Source: Candidatus Aminicenantota bacterium (lineage in GTDB: Bacteria; Acidobacteriota; Aminicenantia; Aminicenantales; UBA8522). From it: a stretch of 19,551 nt of DNA. A program made the translations under genes and the position numbers. Shown one piece after another: positions 7,995-15,095 of this stretch; position 1 is the first letter of the stretch; every line of letters starts with the position of its first letter. The stretch covers positions 13,530 to 33,080 of the forward strand of contig DQHV01000264.1 of the NCBI GenBank assembly GCA_003524335.1, written 5' to 3'. A model generated the notes under the pieces. That model made no database searches. It was given only the letters and a program-made list of their open reading frames with translations, and had not been told where the DNA came from.

Positions 7995-8002
7995 GCGTTA
8001 TT
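7968..8002. promoter_or_regulatory. Putative HigA operator
   Basis: A perfect inverted repeat AATAACG (7984-7990), TCAAG, CGTTATT (7996-8002) covers the -35 region. A third copy of the half-site, AATAACGC (7968-7975), overlaps the -10. Antitoxins of this type repress their own operon by binding such palindromes; that HigA binds here is inferred from position and symmetry. Confidence 0.6.
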
Positions 8003-8117
8003 TCTGCATACTTCACCATCTCGAGCTGAAGAAGCTCCTTTTCTGCTGCGCCGGCTGAATAAGCGTTTACGCGCAAGTTTTGCCCCATCCCATCGTTGGA
8101 AATGATAAATCGCAGTG

Positions 8118-8443
8118 TTAGTCTGTGAGGAAAGCAATGATCTTCATCGTGCCGCCGCATTGAGGGCAGACCATCGGGTCAATCTCATAGACTTTGCGGA
8201 TCATCTCAGCCCAGCCTTTGGCAGGGATGGGCCGGAGCTCCTCCTCCACCATTCGGAGAGGGAAAGCCTCCAGGCTTGCCTTCTTGATCTTCCCTCGATG
8301 AGCGTTGGCGTACAGGCCGAAATAACGGACAGTGACTTGTCCTTTGTCGGGAATATGGGAAGTGACCCGGGCGATGAACTCCAGGTAGTCCATCCGCCCC
8401 ACCTCTCCTGCCCCTTTCCCATACCGGTAGCTGACTTGAAACG
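8118..8443 (-). pseudogene. IS91-family (Y2 HUH) transposase, C-terminal remnant
   Basis: An uninterrupted frame of about 108 codons ends at the TAA at 8120-8118. It corresponds to the extreme C-terminus of IS91/IS801-type transposases: K-G-A-G-E-V-G-R-M-D-Y-L-E-F-I-A-R-V-T, then H-I-P-D-K-G, V-R-Y-F-G-L-Y-A-N-A-H-R-G-K and the tail P-K-G-W-A-E-M-I-R-K-V-Y ... C-P-Q-C-G-G-T-M-K-I-I-A-F. Full-length relatives are around 350-450 residues. Here the N-terminal zinc finger, the HUH motif and the two catalytic tyrosines are absent, because an in-frame TGA lies just upstream of about 8443. A GTG at 8402 could give a 94-residue product, but it would have no transposase activity. It lies between the higBA promoter and the M1-like peptidase gene and marks past insertion here. 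Confidence 0.85.
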
Positions 8444-8510
8444 GATGTCACGCTGGCGCCCGATTATCGCGGCTTCGGCGATGACAGCTGAAATCTTATC
8501 CTCGGGCCAA

Positions 8511-10937
8511 CTACTTCTTCCAGATAAAAGGTGTCTTCAGTCGTTCTTCGATCCACTGGCGGTTGATCCTCATCCCGTACTGGCTATGGGTCATGGTCTC
8601 CCCTGTGTCATACTCCAGGGCCTTTTTGTAATATTCAATCGCTTTATCTCTTTGCTTTTTGAGATCCATGAGATGCCCCATCCAGACGAGCGCCGTGAAC
8701 TTGAGGAGTGCCGAAGAGTCGAGCGTGAAGACCTGATCGAAAGCGTGGAATGACTCAGTGTAGTGGCCGCCGTCGAAAAGCAGCAATCCCATCTTCAGCC
8801 AGAAATGGACGTCGGAAATGGTCAGTCCCTTCGTTTTTTCGAAGACAAGCAGGGGAGCCTTGCCTTCGTTGGTCCAATTGAGGCCGTCCGCAATCTTGAT
8901 GAGATCGTCGGCCGTCGGTTTCGCTGGAATCTCTACGTTCGTCTGTAGGCTGAACGGCGTCCTGAGCCTGTCCTCGACCCATTTCTTGTCCATCTTGATC
9001 TTGAATTGGTCATGCTGTATCGATTCGCCGGTATCGTACTTGAGCGCCTCCTGATAGTACTTCAACGCCTCCGGCCTCTTTCTCTGCAGGTCTTTGAGAA
9101 GACCCATCCAGCCAAGAGCGGCAAACTTTGTTAAGCCATCCTTTTCCAGCTTGGTGACATTCTCGAAACAGTCGGAAGCATCGCCATATCGGCCGAGCTC
9201 GAAGAGATGCATCCCCAGCCAATACCAGATATTGCTATTTTGGATGCTTTCATCCTTGACCGCCTTATAAACAGCGGGACTGTCCTTGCTTTCCCAGCCC
9301 AGGGCGAGCAGCTCCGCCGCCTCCGGAGAAATCGGGGAGAGCGGTCCGTCGAGCATGGCCAGTTTCTTTTCCGGGTCCAGGACAGCCTCTTTGAGTTTTG
9401 CCTTGCTCTTGAAGGTGAGGACATTGACGTCCGATAGCCGGTCGGTGTACTGAACCGCTTCGGCTCCGTCCTCGAAAACGGCCTTGACAGGAATGGGCAT
9501 CCTCATCGTGCCGAGCTTGCTAACCTTGATCGTAGACAGGTATTCGTCCCCTTCATTGGCCGAATCCTGTGTTTCTATCTTGTAGCAGAGATAAGCATTG
9601 GAACGGACCCACTGGTCGAAAAACCAGCCGAGATCTTGGCCGCTCTCCTTCTCGCAGAACCCCTGGAAGTCTTTCCAGCCCAGCCTCCTGCCGCCGTGTT
9701 CCTGCAGGCATTTTTTGAAGATCCGGATGAACTCGGTCCGTCCGAGGACGGAATCGAGGGCGAATATGATGCTTGGACCTTTGCTGTGGATAACCGTGTT
9801 GTTGTGGTCGTACTTGATTTTTTGGACCTGGGCCGGCGGGATGTCGACCGTCATGTCATAATATGTACCCAGGGCGTTGAGGAAATTTCCCATCCAACTG
9901 GCCCTTCTCTCCGGGTCGAACTTGCGGGCCGTCATGTATTCGGTGTCGATGAAAATCCCCATGCCGATCCAAAGCCAGGCCGGGTCGTCGGGATCGAGCA
10001 CCCACTCGCCCCAATACTCGTGTCCGATCTCGTGGGAGGTGATGTGCTGCCACCAGACGAGCGGTTCACCCTCCTTGAATGTCTCCTGGCCGTGGATGGC
10101 GACGATTCCCGTGGCGAAGGGATAGCCGCCCCAGCGGCCGCTCCCTCCGGGGATGATATACAGGAACGGATAGGGATAGAAACCGAGCCATTCCTTGCAG
10201 AACTTGACCACGTCCACGGCGGTATCGAGACATGCGGCGGCGGCCTTAGCGCCTTTTTCGGTCGCCAATGTGGTGACGAGTACCCCCTCAACCTCCCGGG
10301 ATTCTGTTTTCATGTTCTTGCCCAAGTAGATGCCGAAGGTCCGGGCCCCTTTGTTTTCGTAGCGGCCGGTCTTCGGGTTAAAGCGGCCGCTTGCGGCTAG
10401 AGCGAAGCCCGCGGGGACGTCGAGCTTGACCGAAAAGGAATCATGGAGTGGCAGCCCGTCCCACCACAGGCGCGGATACCAGTGGGTATCTCCAAGTTCT
10501 GTATCCTCGGCCGAGAACTCGACGGTTTTCCTGAACGTGACCTCGAGTTTCAGCCTCTTTCCTGGAGCCAGAAGATCAGGCAGGGGGTAGAACAGAGGGG
10601 AGGAGAGAACGGGCTTTTTCTCCGGATTCAAGGGTTTCAAAGTACTCCCGGATGCGGTCACTGAAATCGAAGACGCAGGCCCCGTCGACCAGTCCAAGGC
10701 GACTACACTCATCGGGAGGCGCGAGGTGTTTTTCATGACGATCGTCTCTTTCCCCTCGATGCTGCCTTTCGGGGAGAGGTCGAGGCGGGCGTCGATGACA
10801 TAGTGGCTCTTGGGAAGGTCTTTCGGCACCCAATACTTGTCTTGGGAATAGAGAGAAGGCAGGAAAAAGATTCCCCAGGGGATCAAAAAGGCCGGTGCTA
10901 CGAATCTAAGGACGCGGCAAACTGGTGGTATATTCAT
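8511..10937 (-). CDS. Exported M1-like (gluzincin) metallopeptidase with duplicated TPR-like C-terminal region
   Basis: This protein has 808 residues. I chose the ATG at 10937 because it has GGGAGG seven bases upstream and begins a signal peptide (MNIPPVCRVLRFVAPAFLIP...); the frame stays open upstream to 11069, but that part lies within a repeat element. An M1-type N-terminal beta domain is followed by a thermolysin-like domain with H302-E-I-G-H306 (two zinc ligands and the catalytic glutamate). The third M1 ligand, normally the Glu of W-L-N-E-G, is replaced: the sequence reads W321-L-W-I324-G-M-G. The aminopeptidase G-x-M-E-N loop is G270-G-Y-P-F instead. So it is a member of the M1 fold whose exopeptidase function is doubtful; E333 might substitute as a ligand. 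Residues about 537-674 and 675-808 are two copies of one TPR-like unit. It is a single gene, with the IS91 remnant downstream and the inverted-repeat element upstream. Confidence 0.85.
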   Translation of the reverse strand: MNIPPVCRVLRFVAPAFLIPWGIFFLPSLYSQDKYWVPKDLPKSHYVIDARLDLSPKGSIEGKETIVMKNTSRLPMSVVALDWSTGPASSISVTASGSTLKPLNPEKKPVLSSPLFYPLPDLLAPGKRLKLEVTFRKTVEFSAEDTELGDTHWYPRLWWDGLPLHDSFSVKLDVPAGFALAASGRFNPKTGRYENKGARTFGIYLGKNMKTESREVEGVLVTTLATEKGAKAAAACLDTAVDVVKFCKEWLGFYPYPFLYIIPGGSGRWGGYPFATGIVAIHGQETFKEGEPLVWWQHITSHEIGHEYWGEWVLDPDDPAWLWIGMGIFIDTEYMTARKFDPERRASWMGNFLNALGTYYDMTVDIPPAQVQKIKYDHNNTVIHSKGPSIIFALDSVLGRTEFIRIFKKCLQEHGGRRLGWKDFQGFCEKESGQDLGWFFDQWVRSNAYLCYKIETQDSANEGDEYLSTIKVSKLGTMRMPIPVKAVFEDGAEAVQYTDRLSDVNVLTFKSKAKLKEAVLDPEKKLAMLDGPLSPISPEAAELLALGWESKDSPAVYKAVKDESIQNSNIWYWLGMHLFELGRYGDASDCFENVTKLEKDGLTKFAALGWMGLLKDLQRKRPEALKYYQEALKYDTGESIQHDQFKIKMDKKWVEDRLRTPFSLQTNVEIPAKPTADDLIKIADGLNWTNEGKAPLLVFEKTKGLTISDVHFWLKMGLLLFDGGHYTESFHAFDQVFTLDSSALLKFTALVWMGHLMDLKKQRDKAIEYYKKALEYDTGETMTHSQYGMRINRQWIEERLKTPFIWKK

Positions 10938-10968
10938 CCTATCCCTCCCGAGAGAATACTTGATTATG

Positions 10969-11137
10969 GGCTCATCCGGATTTCTTGTGGGTAATCTTAT
11001 TCCGTTCCCCTCCTTTTGAAAGGAGGGGTCAGGGGAGAATAGAATCCTAGAAATCGATTCCCCCTTCATCCCCCCTTTCGCAAAGGGGGGAACTTAACTC
11101 TATCTTCATGGATACCCACAAGAAATCCGGATGAGCC
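10969..11137. mobile_element. MITE-like element with perfect 25-bp terminal inverted repeats
   Basis: The 25 bases at 10969-10993 are the exact reverse complement of 11113-11137 (inner core ATCCGGATTTCTTGTGGG). The 169-bp segment has no coding capacity for a transposase. Inside are two strong hairpins: CCCCTCCTTT-TG-AAAGGAGGGG at 11007-11028 and CCCCCCTTT-CGC-AAAGGGGGG at 11070-11090. This is the build of a non-autonomous element or a large palindromic intergenic repeat. No convincing target-site duplication is seen at the borders (left flank ...TGATTATG, right flank TTAATTAT...). It ends 31 bp before the peptidase start codon, so it sits in that gene's 5' region. Confidence 0.7.
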
Positions 11138-11363
11138 TTAATTATATTATACCCCGCCTCTATCGAAAAGGTTGCCGGGCGGTCGACGCGTTCCGGCGCT
11201 GATCGCAGGGAGCCGTTCATTGGAGGAGTTAAAGGGTTTTGTCTCACCTGCCGCATGGCCCCTCCACCCTTAGCTTCCGAAGGGGTGATAAGAAAGCCGT
11301 TCCTGATTTCTTGTGAAAGCGCCACTTGTACAAAGTGGACTGGTTTTGTAGTCTACCCGATCA
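11138..11363. other. Gene-free stretch between PiT permease and MITE-like element
   Basis: No convincing coding sequence is seen here. On the minus strand a TATAAT occurs at 11151-11146, just outside the element and directed at the peptidase gene, but it has no good -35. A hairpin CCACTT-GTACA-AAGTGG lies at 11322-11338, about 25 bases past the stop codon of the PiT gene; without a T run it is only a weak candidate for a terminator or mRNA-end structure. Confidence 0.4.
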
Positions 11364-12362
11364 TCACGAGGGAAGCCGGAGCAGCGATAGGCCAAACCAG
11401 AAGAGCGCCGACAGAAGGGCAGAACCCGGAATAGTTAGGATCCAGGCCCAAACGATACGGTAGGCCAGCGCCCAGCGGATTGCTTTAAAATGGGTGGTGG
11501 CGCCGACTCCGATAACCGCACCCGTGATCGTATGGGTTGTGGATACTGGGGCTCCGATAACCGATGAAAGGAGAATTGATGTTGCGGCCGCCGTTTCGGC
11601 GCTGAACCCGTGCACAGGTTTGAGCTTGGTCATCTTCATCCCCAGCGTCTCGATCACCCGCCAGCCGCCGGTCAGGGTCCCGAGGGCGATAGCCAAGTAG
11701 CATGAGATGATCACCCAGTAAGGGACGTAGAATTCACCTCCCAACCGGCCTGTGCTGAATAGAAGCATGGCTATGATGCCCATTGTCTTCTGGGCGTCGT
11801 TCGTTCCGTGTCCCAGACTGTAGGCGGCGGCGGAAACGAGCTGCAACCGACGGAACCAGCGGTCCACAGTCCTGAGCGGCTGGCGTCTGACAATCCAGTA
11901 GACGAGGATCATGATGAAATACCCCAAGACCAGACCGACGAGAGGGGCCAGGAAAATGAAGAGAAAGACCTTTATCAGCCCGGAGGCGATCAGTGCTTTT
12001 GGGCCGCTCTTGAGGAGGGCCGTTCCCACCAGGCCTCCCACAAGAGAGTGGGAGACGCTGATGGGGAAGCCCATGAGAGTGCAGACATAGGACCAGATGA
12101 TGGCGCCGAGGAGGGTGGCCAGAATCATCGCCGGAGTGACGATCGCCGTGTCGATGATCCCCTGGCCGATTGTCTTGGCCACATGGACTCCGAACAGGAA
12201 GGCCGCCGCGAAGTTGAAAAAGGCGGCCCAGACGACGGCCAGTCTGGGCGAGAGGACGCGCGTCGCCACGACGGTCGCCACGGAGTTGGCGGCATCGTTC
12301 ATCCCGTTGACGAAATCGAAGAGCAAGGCCAGGAAAATAATGACGATTATAAGGAAGGTCAT
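11364..12362 (-). CDS. pit: PiT-family inorganic phosphate transporter
   Basis: This is a 332-residue permease of the PiT family (PF01384), with about ten membrane-spanning segments, which imports phosphate as a metal-phosphate complex driven by protons or sodium. Both family signatures from the internal repeat are present: G20-M-N22-D23-A-A-N26 in the first segment, and G184-H-G-T-N188-D189-A190-Q in the second half. The P-I-S-V-S-H-S-L-V-G-G and P-V-S-T-T-H-T-I-T-G-A serine/threonine-rich loops are also kept. The length is that of the short bacterial type without a long central cytoplasmic loop. It starts 11 bp after the stop of the DUF47 gene, with a weak ribosome-binding site (GAGG), so it is probably translated in tandem with that gene. 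Confidence 0.95.
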   Translation of the reverse strand: MTFLIIVIIFLALLFDFVNGMNDAANSVATVVATRVLSPRLAVVWAAFFNFAAAFLFGVHVAKTIGQGIIDTAIVTPAMILATLLGAIIWSYVCTLMGFPISVSHSLVGGLVGTALLKSGPKALIASGLIKVFLFIFLAPLVGLVLGYFIMILVYWIVRRQPLRTVDRWFRRLQLVSAAAYSLGHGTNDAQKTMGIIAMLLFSTGRLGGEFYVPYWVIISCYLAIALGTLTGGWRVIETLGMKMTKLKPVHGFSAETAAATSILLSSVIGAPVSTTHTITGAVIGVGATTHFKAIRWALAYRIVWAWILTIPGSALLSALFWFGLSLLRLPS

Positions 12363-12373
12363 CCGCGGCGGCC

Positions 12374-13000
12374 TCAGGTGTTCTCGAGGACAATGCCTTC
12401 GGTAACATTGGCCACGTCCTCGCAGCAGTCAGTGGCCCGCTCAAGGTATTCCAGTATGTCTTTCCATTTTATCAGTTCGAAGGGATTCTTTTCCTCGCGG
12501 AAAAGGCGGGCAACGGTGCTCCGCCTGATGTAGTCGGCCTGGTCCTCCAGGCGATTGATTTCAACAGTCAGCTCGAGTATGCGGCCCGGTTTTTTGAGCT
12601 GGCGGAGGAGGCCCACCATCTCCCGGACAAGCTTGGCGCTTTCGAGGAGCACGGACCCCAGTTCGAGGACCTCGGGAGGCGCGCACAATGGACAGTAAAT
12701 ATCGATCCGGGAGGAGGCGGCTTCGGTCTGGTCGAGGATGTCGTCCAGATGGACGGCCAGCTGGTGGATGTCCTCACGGTCGATGGGAGTGACAAAAGTC
12801 TTGTGCAGCTTGGACATCAGAGCGTGCACGGTCTGGTCGGTCTGGTGTTCGATCGTTTTGATCTTTATCGGAAACTCGGCCGTGCCTTCCTTAGCATCAA
12901 GCATCTTGACCAGCATTTCCGCACCGTCGACGATGCCGGCAGAGATCTTGTCGAATAGATCATAAAACTCGGCGTCCTTGGGTGTTAAGGATTTGAACAT
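12374..13000 (-). CDS. DUF47 / PhoU-like phosphate transport accessory protein
   Basis: This 208-residue, all-helical cytoplasmic protein belongs to the DUF47 family (PF01865), a PhoU relative almost always encoded beside PiT transporters. PhoU-type metal-binding motifs are visible: E-H-Q-T-D near residues 51-55, the acidic run L-D-D-I-L-D-Q-T-E, E-x-x-x-D in the R-L-E-D-Q-A-D segment, and the C-terminal A-T-D-C-C-E-D-V-A-N. These proteins are thought to regulate or assist low-affinity phosphate uptake. Size is typical. The ATG has GGAGA seven to eight bases upstream, and a strong promoter lies about 60 bp upstream. It is the first gene of the two-gene phosphate operon. Confidence 0.93.
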   Translation of the reverse strand: MFKSLTPKDAEFYDLFDKISAGIVDGAEMLVKMLDAKEGTAEFPIKIKTIEHQTDQTVHALMSKLHKTFVTPIDREDIHQLAVHLDDILDQTEAASSRIDIYCPLCAPPEVLELGSVLLESAKLVREMVGLLRQLKKPGRILELTVEINRLEDQADYIRRSTVARLFREEKNPFELIKWKDILEYLERATDCCEDVANVTEGIVLENT

Positions 13001-13057
13001 CTGCTTGTCTCCGTTTTTATCGAGGGTTTCCTATTCCCATGAAAAAGGGAGCCCATA

Positions 13058-13085
13058 ATTATCATGTTTGCGCAAGTATTGTCAA
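13058..13085 (-). promoter_or_regulatory. Promoter of the DUF47-pit operon
   Basis: On the minus strand a perfect TTGACA (13085-13080) and GATAAT (13063-13058) are spaced by 16 bp. The predicted leader to the DUF47 ATG at 13000 is about 50 bases. No recognisable Pho-box repeats are seen. Confidence 0.6.
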
Positions 13086-13118
13086 AAAAATGGCTGCCTT
13101 TTCTTGCCCCGGCCAAAG

Positions 13119-14618
13119 TTATTTGCCGATATGGCTGATGCGGAAGGCGTGGGCGCACAGCAGCTCCGGCGACAGCGCTTCGGGGTCGAATTCAGGCAGC
13201 GAGATGACCAGATCTTCTTTTCGGTTTTTCCACTTCAGTTCCTGCCCGGTCGCCAGCCAGGTCACCCGGCTCTTCCTGTCCCCTTTCACATCTTTGATGA
13301 CGAGCCGCTTCCCGGGCCAGCGCGCGGCGATGGCGTAGAGGTCGCCGTTCTTATAAGTGAAAAAGACTTCTTTGACGGCCCGTCCCGCGTCCGGTTGCAG
13401 AGTTTCCTTCAGGACGTCGAACTCGGTCATGAACTCGCCGCGCTTGGTCTCCGGTCTCAACCCTTCCGACCATTGGCAAGGCGTTCGCCACATTCTGGTC
13501 CCGTATATGGCCTCGCCGTTCCGTTTCAACCAGCCGCCGATCTGGAGAAGCCGCTCTTGCATGATCACCGGGATCTTGCCGTCCGCCATGGGGCCGATAT
13601 CCAGGCACAGGTTCCCGCCCCGGCTGACGATGTCGACGAGCATCAGGATAAGCTCGCGCGCCGATCGGTAATCGGCGATATCCTCGTTCCGGTTGTAGCC
13701 GTAGGAACTCCCCATCCCGCGGTTCTCTTCCCAAGGATGCTGGTCGTCTTCAAGGCCGGAGCCGTATTCCGTCGTGTAAAACCCGCCGTGCTTGTGGCGG
13801 GCGTCCTTGCCCCAGCGGTCGTTGATGACCAAGTCGGGTTCGTTGGGCGCCGTGTTGAACAGCCAGGCCAGGAGCTCCGGCGAGCGCCATTCCTCGGAGG
13901 TCATATCCCACTCGCCGTCCGACCAGACGATATCCGGCCTGTAGCGGGTAATGAGGTCCTTGAACTGGGGGAAGAGGTGCTCGTTTACGAAGCGCTTCTT
14001 GTCGCTCTTCCACAGGGGGTGGTACCATTCATAGAGTGAATAATAGAGCCCAAGGCGGATGCCTTTAGATCGAACCGCTGCAGCCAGGTCACCCACGAGA
14101 TCACGTTTCGGCCCCATTTCCATCGTGTTCCAGGGGCGGCCGTAGGCCCGGCTGGCCTCCCGGCTGGGCCAGAGGCAATCGCCGGCATGATGTTTGGTGG
14201 TGAAGACGATGTATTTGGCTCCGGAATTCTGGAGAAGGTCGGCCCACTCCTCCGGGTTCCACAGCTCCGCCTTGAAGAGCGGGGCGAACTCCTCGTACTT
14301 GAAGTCCTTGCCGAAGGTTTTTACATGATAGTCATAGACTTGCCCGTTTTGCGACCTCTCCTGGAGAAAGTATTGGTACCATTCGGCGTAGGTGCCCTTC
14401 GGGCTCCAGGCCGGGACGGAGTAGAGCCCCCAGCAGATGAAAACGCCGAATTTTGCGTCCCGGAACCACTGCGGAGTCGGCCGGGCATCCAAAGACTCCC
14501 AGTTGGGCTCGTATTTCCTCTGTTCCTGAGAGTCTGCCCGTATCGACGGAGTCGGCAACATGAGGACGGCCGCAAGGAATAGCGACCCCCGGATCGTTGA
14601 GAGTGAAATCTTGCGCAT
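13119..14618 (-). CDS. Exported GH29 alpha-L-fucosidase
   Basis: This 499-residue protein begins with a signal peptide (MRKISLSTIRGSLFLAAVLMLPTPSIRA). The frame is open further upstream to 14741, but ATG 14618 has AGGAG seven bases ahead and starts the leader, so I chose it. The GH29 (PF01120) landmarks appear in order: W-F-R-D-A-K-F-G-V-F-I-C-W-G-L-Y-S-V, then A-K-Y-I-V-F-T-T-K-H-H, then I-V-W-S-D234-G-E-W-D, where D234 is the catalytic nucleophile, and later S-Y-G-Y-N-R and L-V-D-I-V-S-R-G-G-N. The family acid/base is poorly conserved in position and I do not assign it. The common K-H-H-D-G-F motif reads K-H-H-A-G-D here. Retaining release of alpha-L-fucose from glycans is the expected activity. 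A collapsed Tat-leader mini-gene lies 43 bp upstream on the same strand and may share its promoter. Confidence 0.92.
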   Translation of the reverse strand: MRKISLSTIRGSLFLAAVLMLPTPSIRADSQEQRKYEPNWESLDARPTPQWFRDAKFGVFICWGLYSVPAWSPKGTYAEWYQYFLQERSQNGQVYDYHVKTFGKDFKYEEFAPLFKAELWNPEEWADLLQNSGAKYIVFTTKHHAGDCLWPSREASRAYGRPWNTMEMGPKRDLVGDLAAAVRSKGIRLGLYYSLYEWYHPLWKSDKKRFVNEHLFPQFKDLITRYRPDIVWSDGEWDMTSEEWRSPELLAWLFNTAPNEPDLVINDRWGKDARHKHGGFYTTEYGSGLEDDQHPWEENRGMGSSYGYNRNEDIADYRSARELILMLVDIVSRGGNLCLDIGPMADGKIPVIMQERLLQIGGWLKRNGEAIYGTRMWRTPCQWSEGLRPETKRGEFMTEFDVLKETLQPDAGRAVKEVFFTYKNGDLYAIAARWPGKRLVIKDVKGDRKSRVTWLATGQELKWKNRKEDLVISLPEFDPEALSPELLCAHAFRISHIGK

Positions 14619-14661
14619 ATCCTTTCTCCTGGATGTCTTGCCAGCCTGCCTGGACTGTGCC

Positions 14662-14847
14662 CTACCTCGGGGTGAGGGTCTCTGTGTAGGTGGCGTTCTG
14701 GCGGATCTGGTCGATGGCCTTTTGGGCGTAGATGCCGACACAGACGCCGTCTTTGCGCGCGATGTGGTTGAAGGCGTACTCGAACCCCTCGCTGGCGGTG
14801 AGCCTGCCGGCCGCCGCTCCCGTCTTCAGGAATTCACGTCGCTTCAC
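14662..14847 (-). pseudogene. Collapsed Tat-leader gene: leader joined to a C-terminal tail (61 codons)
   Basis: The frame begins at a GTG with an excellent AAGGAGGT ahead of it and encodes a textbook Tat leader start (MKRREFLKTGAAAG). At residue 15, just where the hydrophobic leader core should continue, it switches to R-L-T-A-S-E-G-F-E-Y-A-F-N-H-I-A-R-K-D-G-V-C, which looks like the last 45 or so residues of an enzyme. The tail (G-F-E-Y-A-F ... V-C-V-G-I-Y-A-Q-K-A-I-D-Q-I-R-Q-N) resembles the end of aldo/keto reductases, where a last helix follows a V-V-G-x strand, but that is a tentative match. The simplest reading is an in-frame deletion of the middle of a Tat-exported oxidoreductase. The leader without its hydrophobic core should not export. 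A genuine small protein cannot be excluded. Confidence 0.6.
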
Positions 14848-14944
14848 GATTGACCTCCTTCCGCCGGGGCCCCGGGCGCCGGCCGGCCTCTTTCCGGGAA
14901 CACGAGTTTTCTAAATTCAAAGCCAACCGGCCTGCCCCCCGGAA

Positions 14945-14974
14945 ATGCTATCTCCGGCGCCTGCTTGATGTCAA
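14945..14974 (-). promoter_or_regulatory. Candidate promoter for the mini-gene and fucosidase
   Basis: On the minus strand TTGACA (14974-14969) and TAGCAT (14950-14945) are spaced by 18 bp. It would produce a leader of about 90 bases before the GTG at 14847 and could drive the fucosidase gene downstream as well. The -10 is a four-of-six match. Confidence 0.4.
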
Positions 14975-15031
14975 GGACAGCCAGAAAAGCATGAAAAAAA
15001 ATCAAAGATATCACCCCTGAATTCATCCTTT

Positions 15032-15095
15032 GAGGCGATTGCCTCCATTTTGCCGATGAGGCATTATGTCAGGCGCGATTGGATGGAAAGCCATC
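15032..15095. other. Series of three small hairpins upstream of the DUF5658 gene
   Basis: GAGGC-GATT-GCCTC (15032-15045), TGCC-GATGA-GGCA (15051-15063) and GGATGG-AAAG-CCATCC (15080-15095) follow one another before the likely ATG at 15110. They might form a structured leader, or be chance in GC-rich DNA. The series does not match GEMM or mini-ykkC riboswitch patterns that I know. Confidence 0.25.

Noticed and set aside
7678..8002. Toxin-antitoxin pair as part of a larger defence island
   Set aside because: Neighbours are a glycoside hydrolase, an IS remnant and a peptidase; no nuclease, methylase, phage or Cas-like gene is present in the window.
10938..11069. 44-codon N-terminal extension of the M1-like peptidase
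   Set aside because: It runs through the inverted-repeat element and precedes a clear ribosome-binding site plus signal peptide at 10937; it is an accidental open frame.
10969..11137. CRISPR array or intrinsic terminator interpretation of the repeats
   Set aside because: There are only two inverted arms with different internal hairpins, no regularly spaced direct repeats, and no T run after either hairpin.
11047..11325. 92-codon minus-strand frame across the MITE-like element and the gap after pit
   Set aside because: It crosses a repeat boundary, has no ribosome-binding site or recognisable domain, and changes character at the element edge.
14619..14741. 41-codon N-terminal extension of the fucosidase
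   Set aside because: It overlaps the mini-gene and the intergenic region, is rich in Arg/Ser/Pro, and would bury the signal peptide that starts at 14618 with its own AGGAG.
15032..15095. c-di-GMP (GEMM) or mini-ykkC riboswitch before the DUF5658 gene
   Set aside because: The GAAA tetraloop/receptor and conserved A-C-G-C-A-A-A-G-C-C block of GEMM are absent, and the loops do not carry the A-C-G-R of mini-ykkC.
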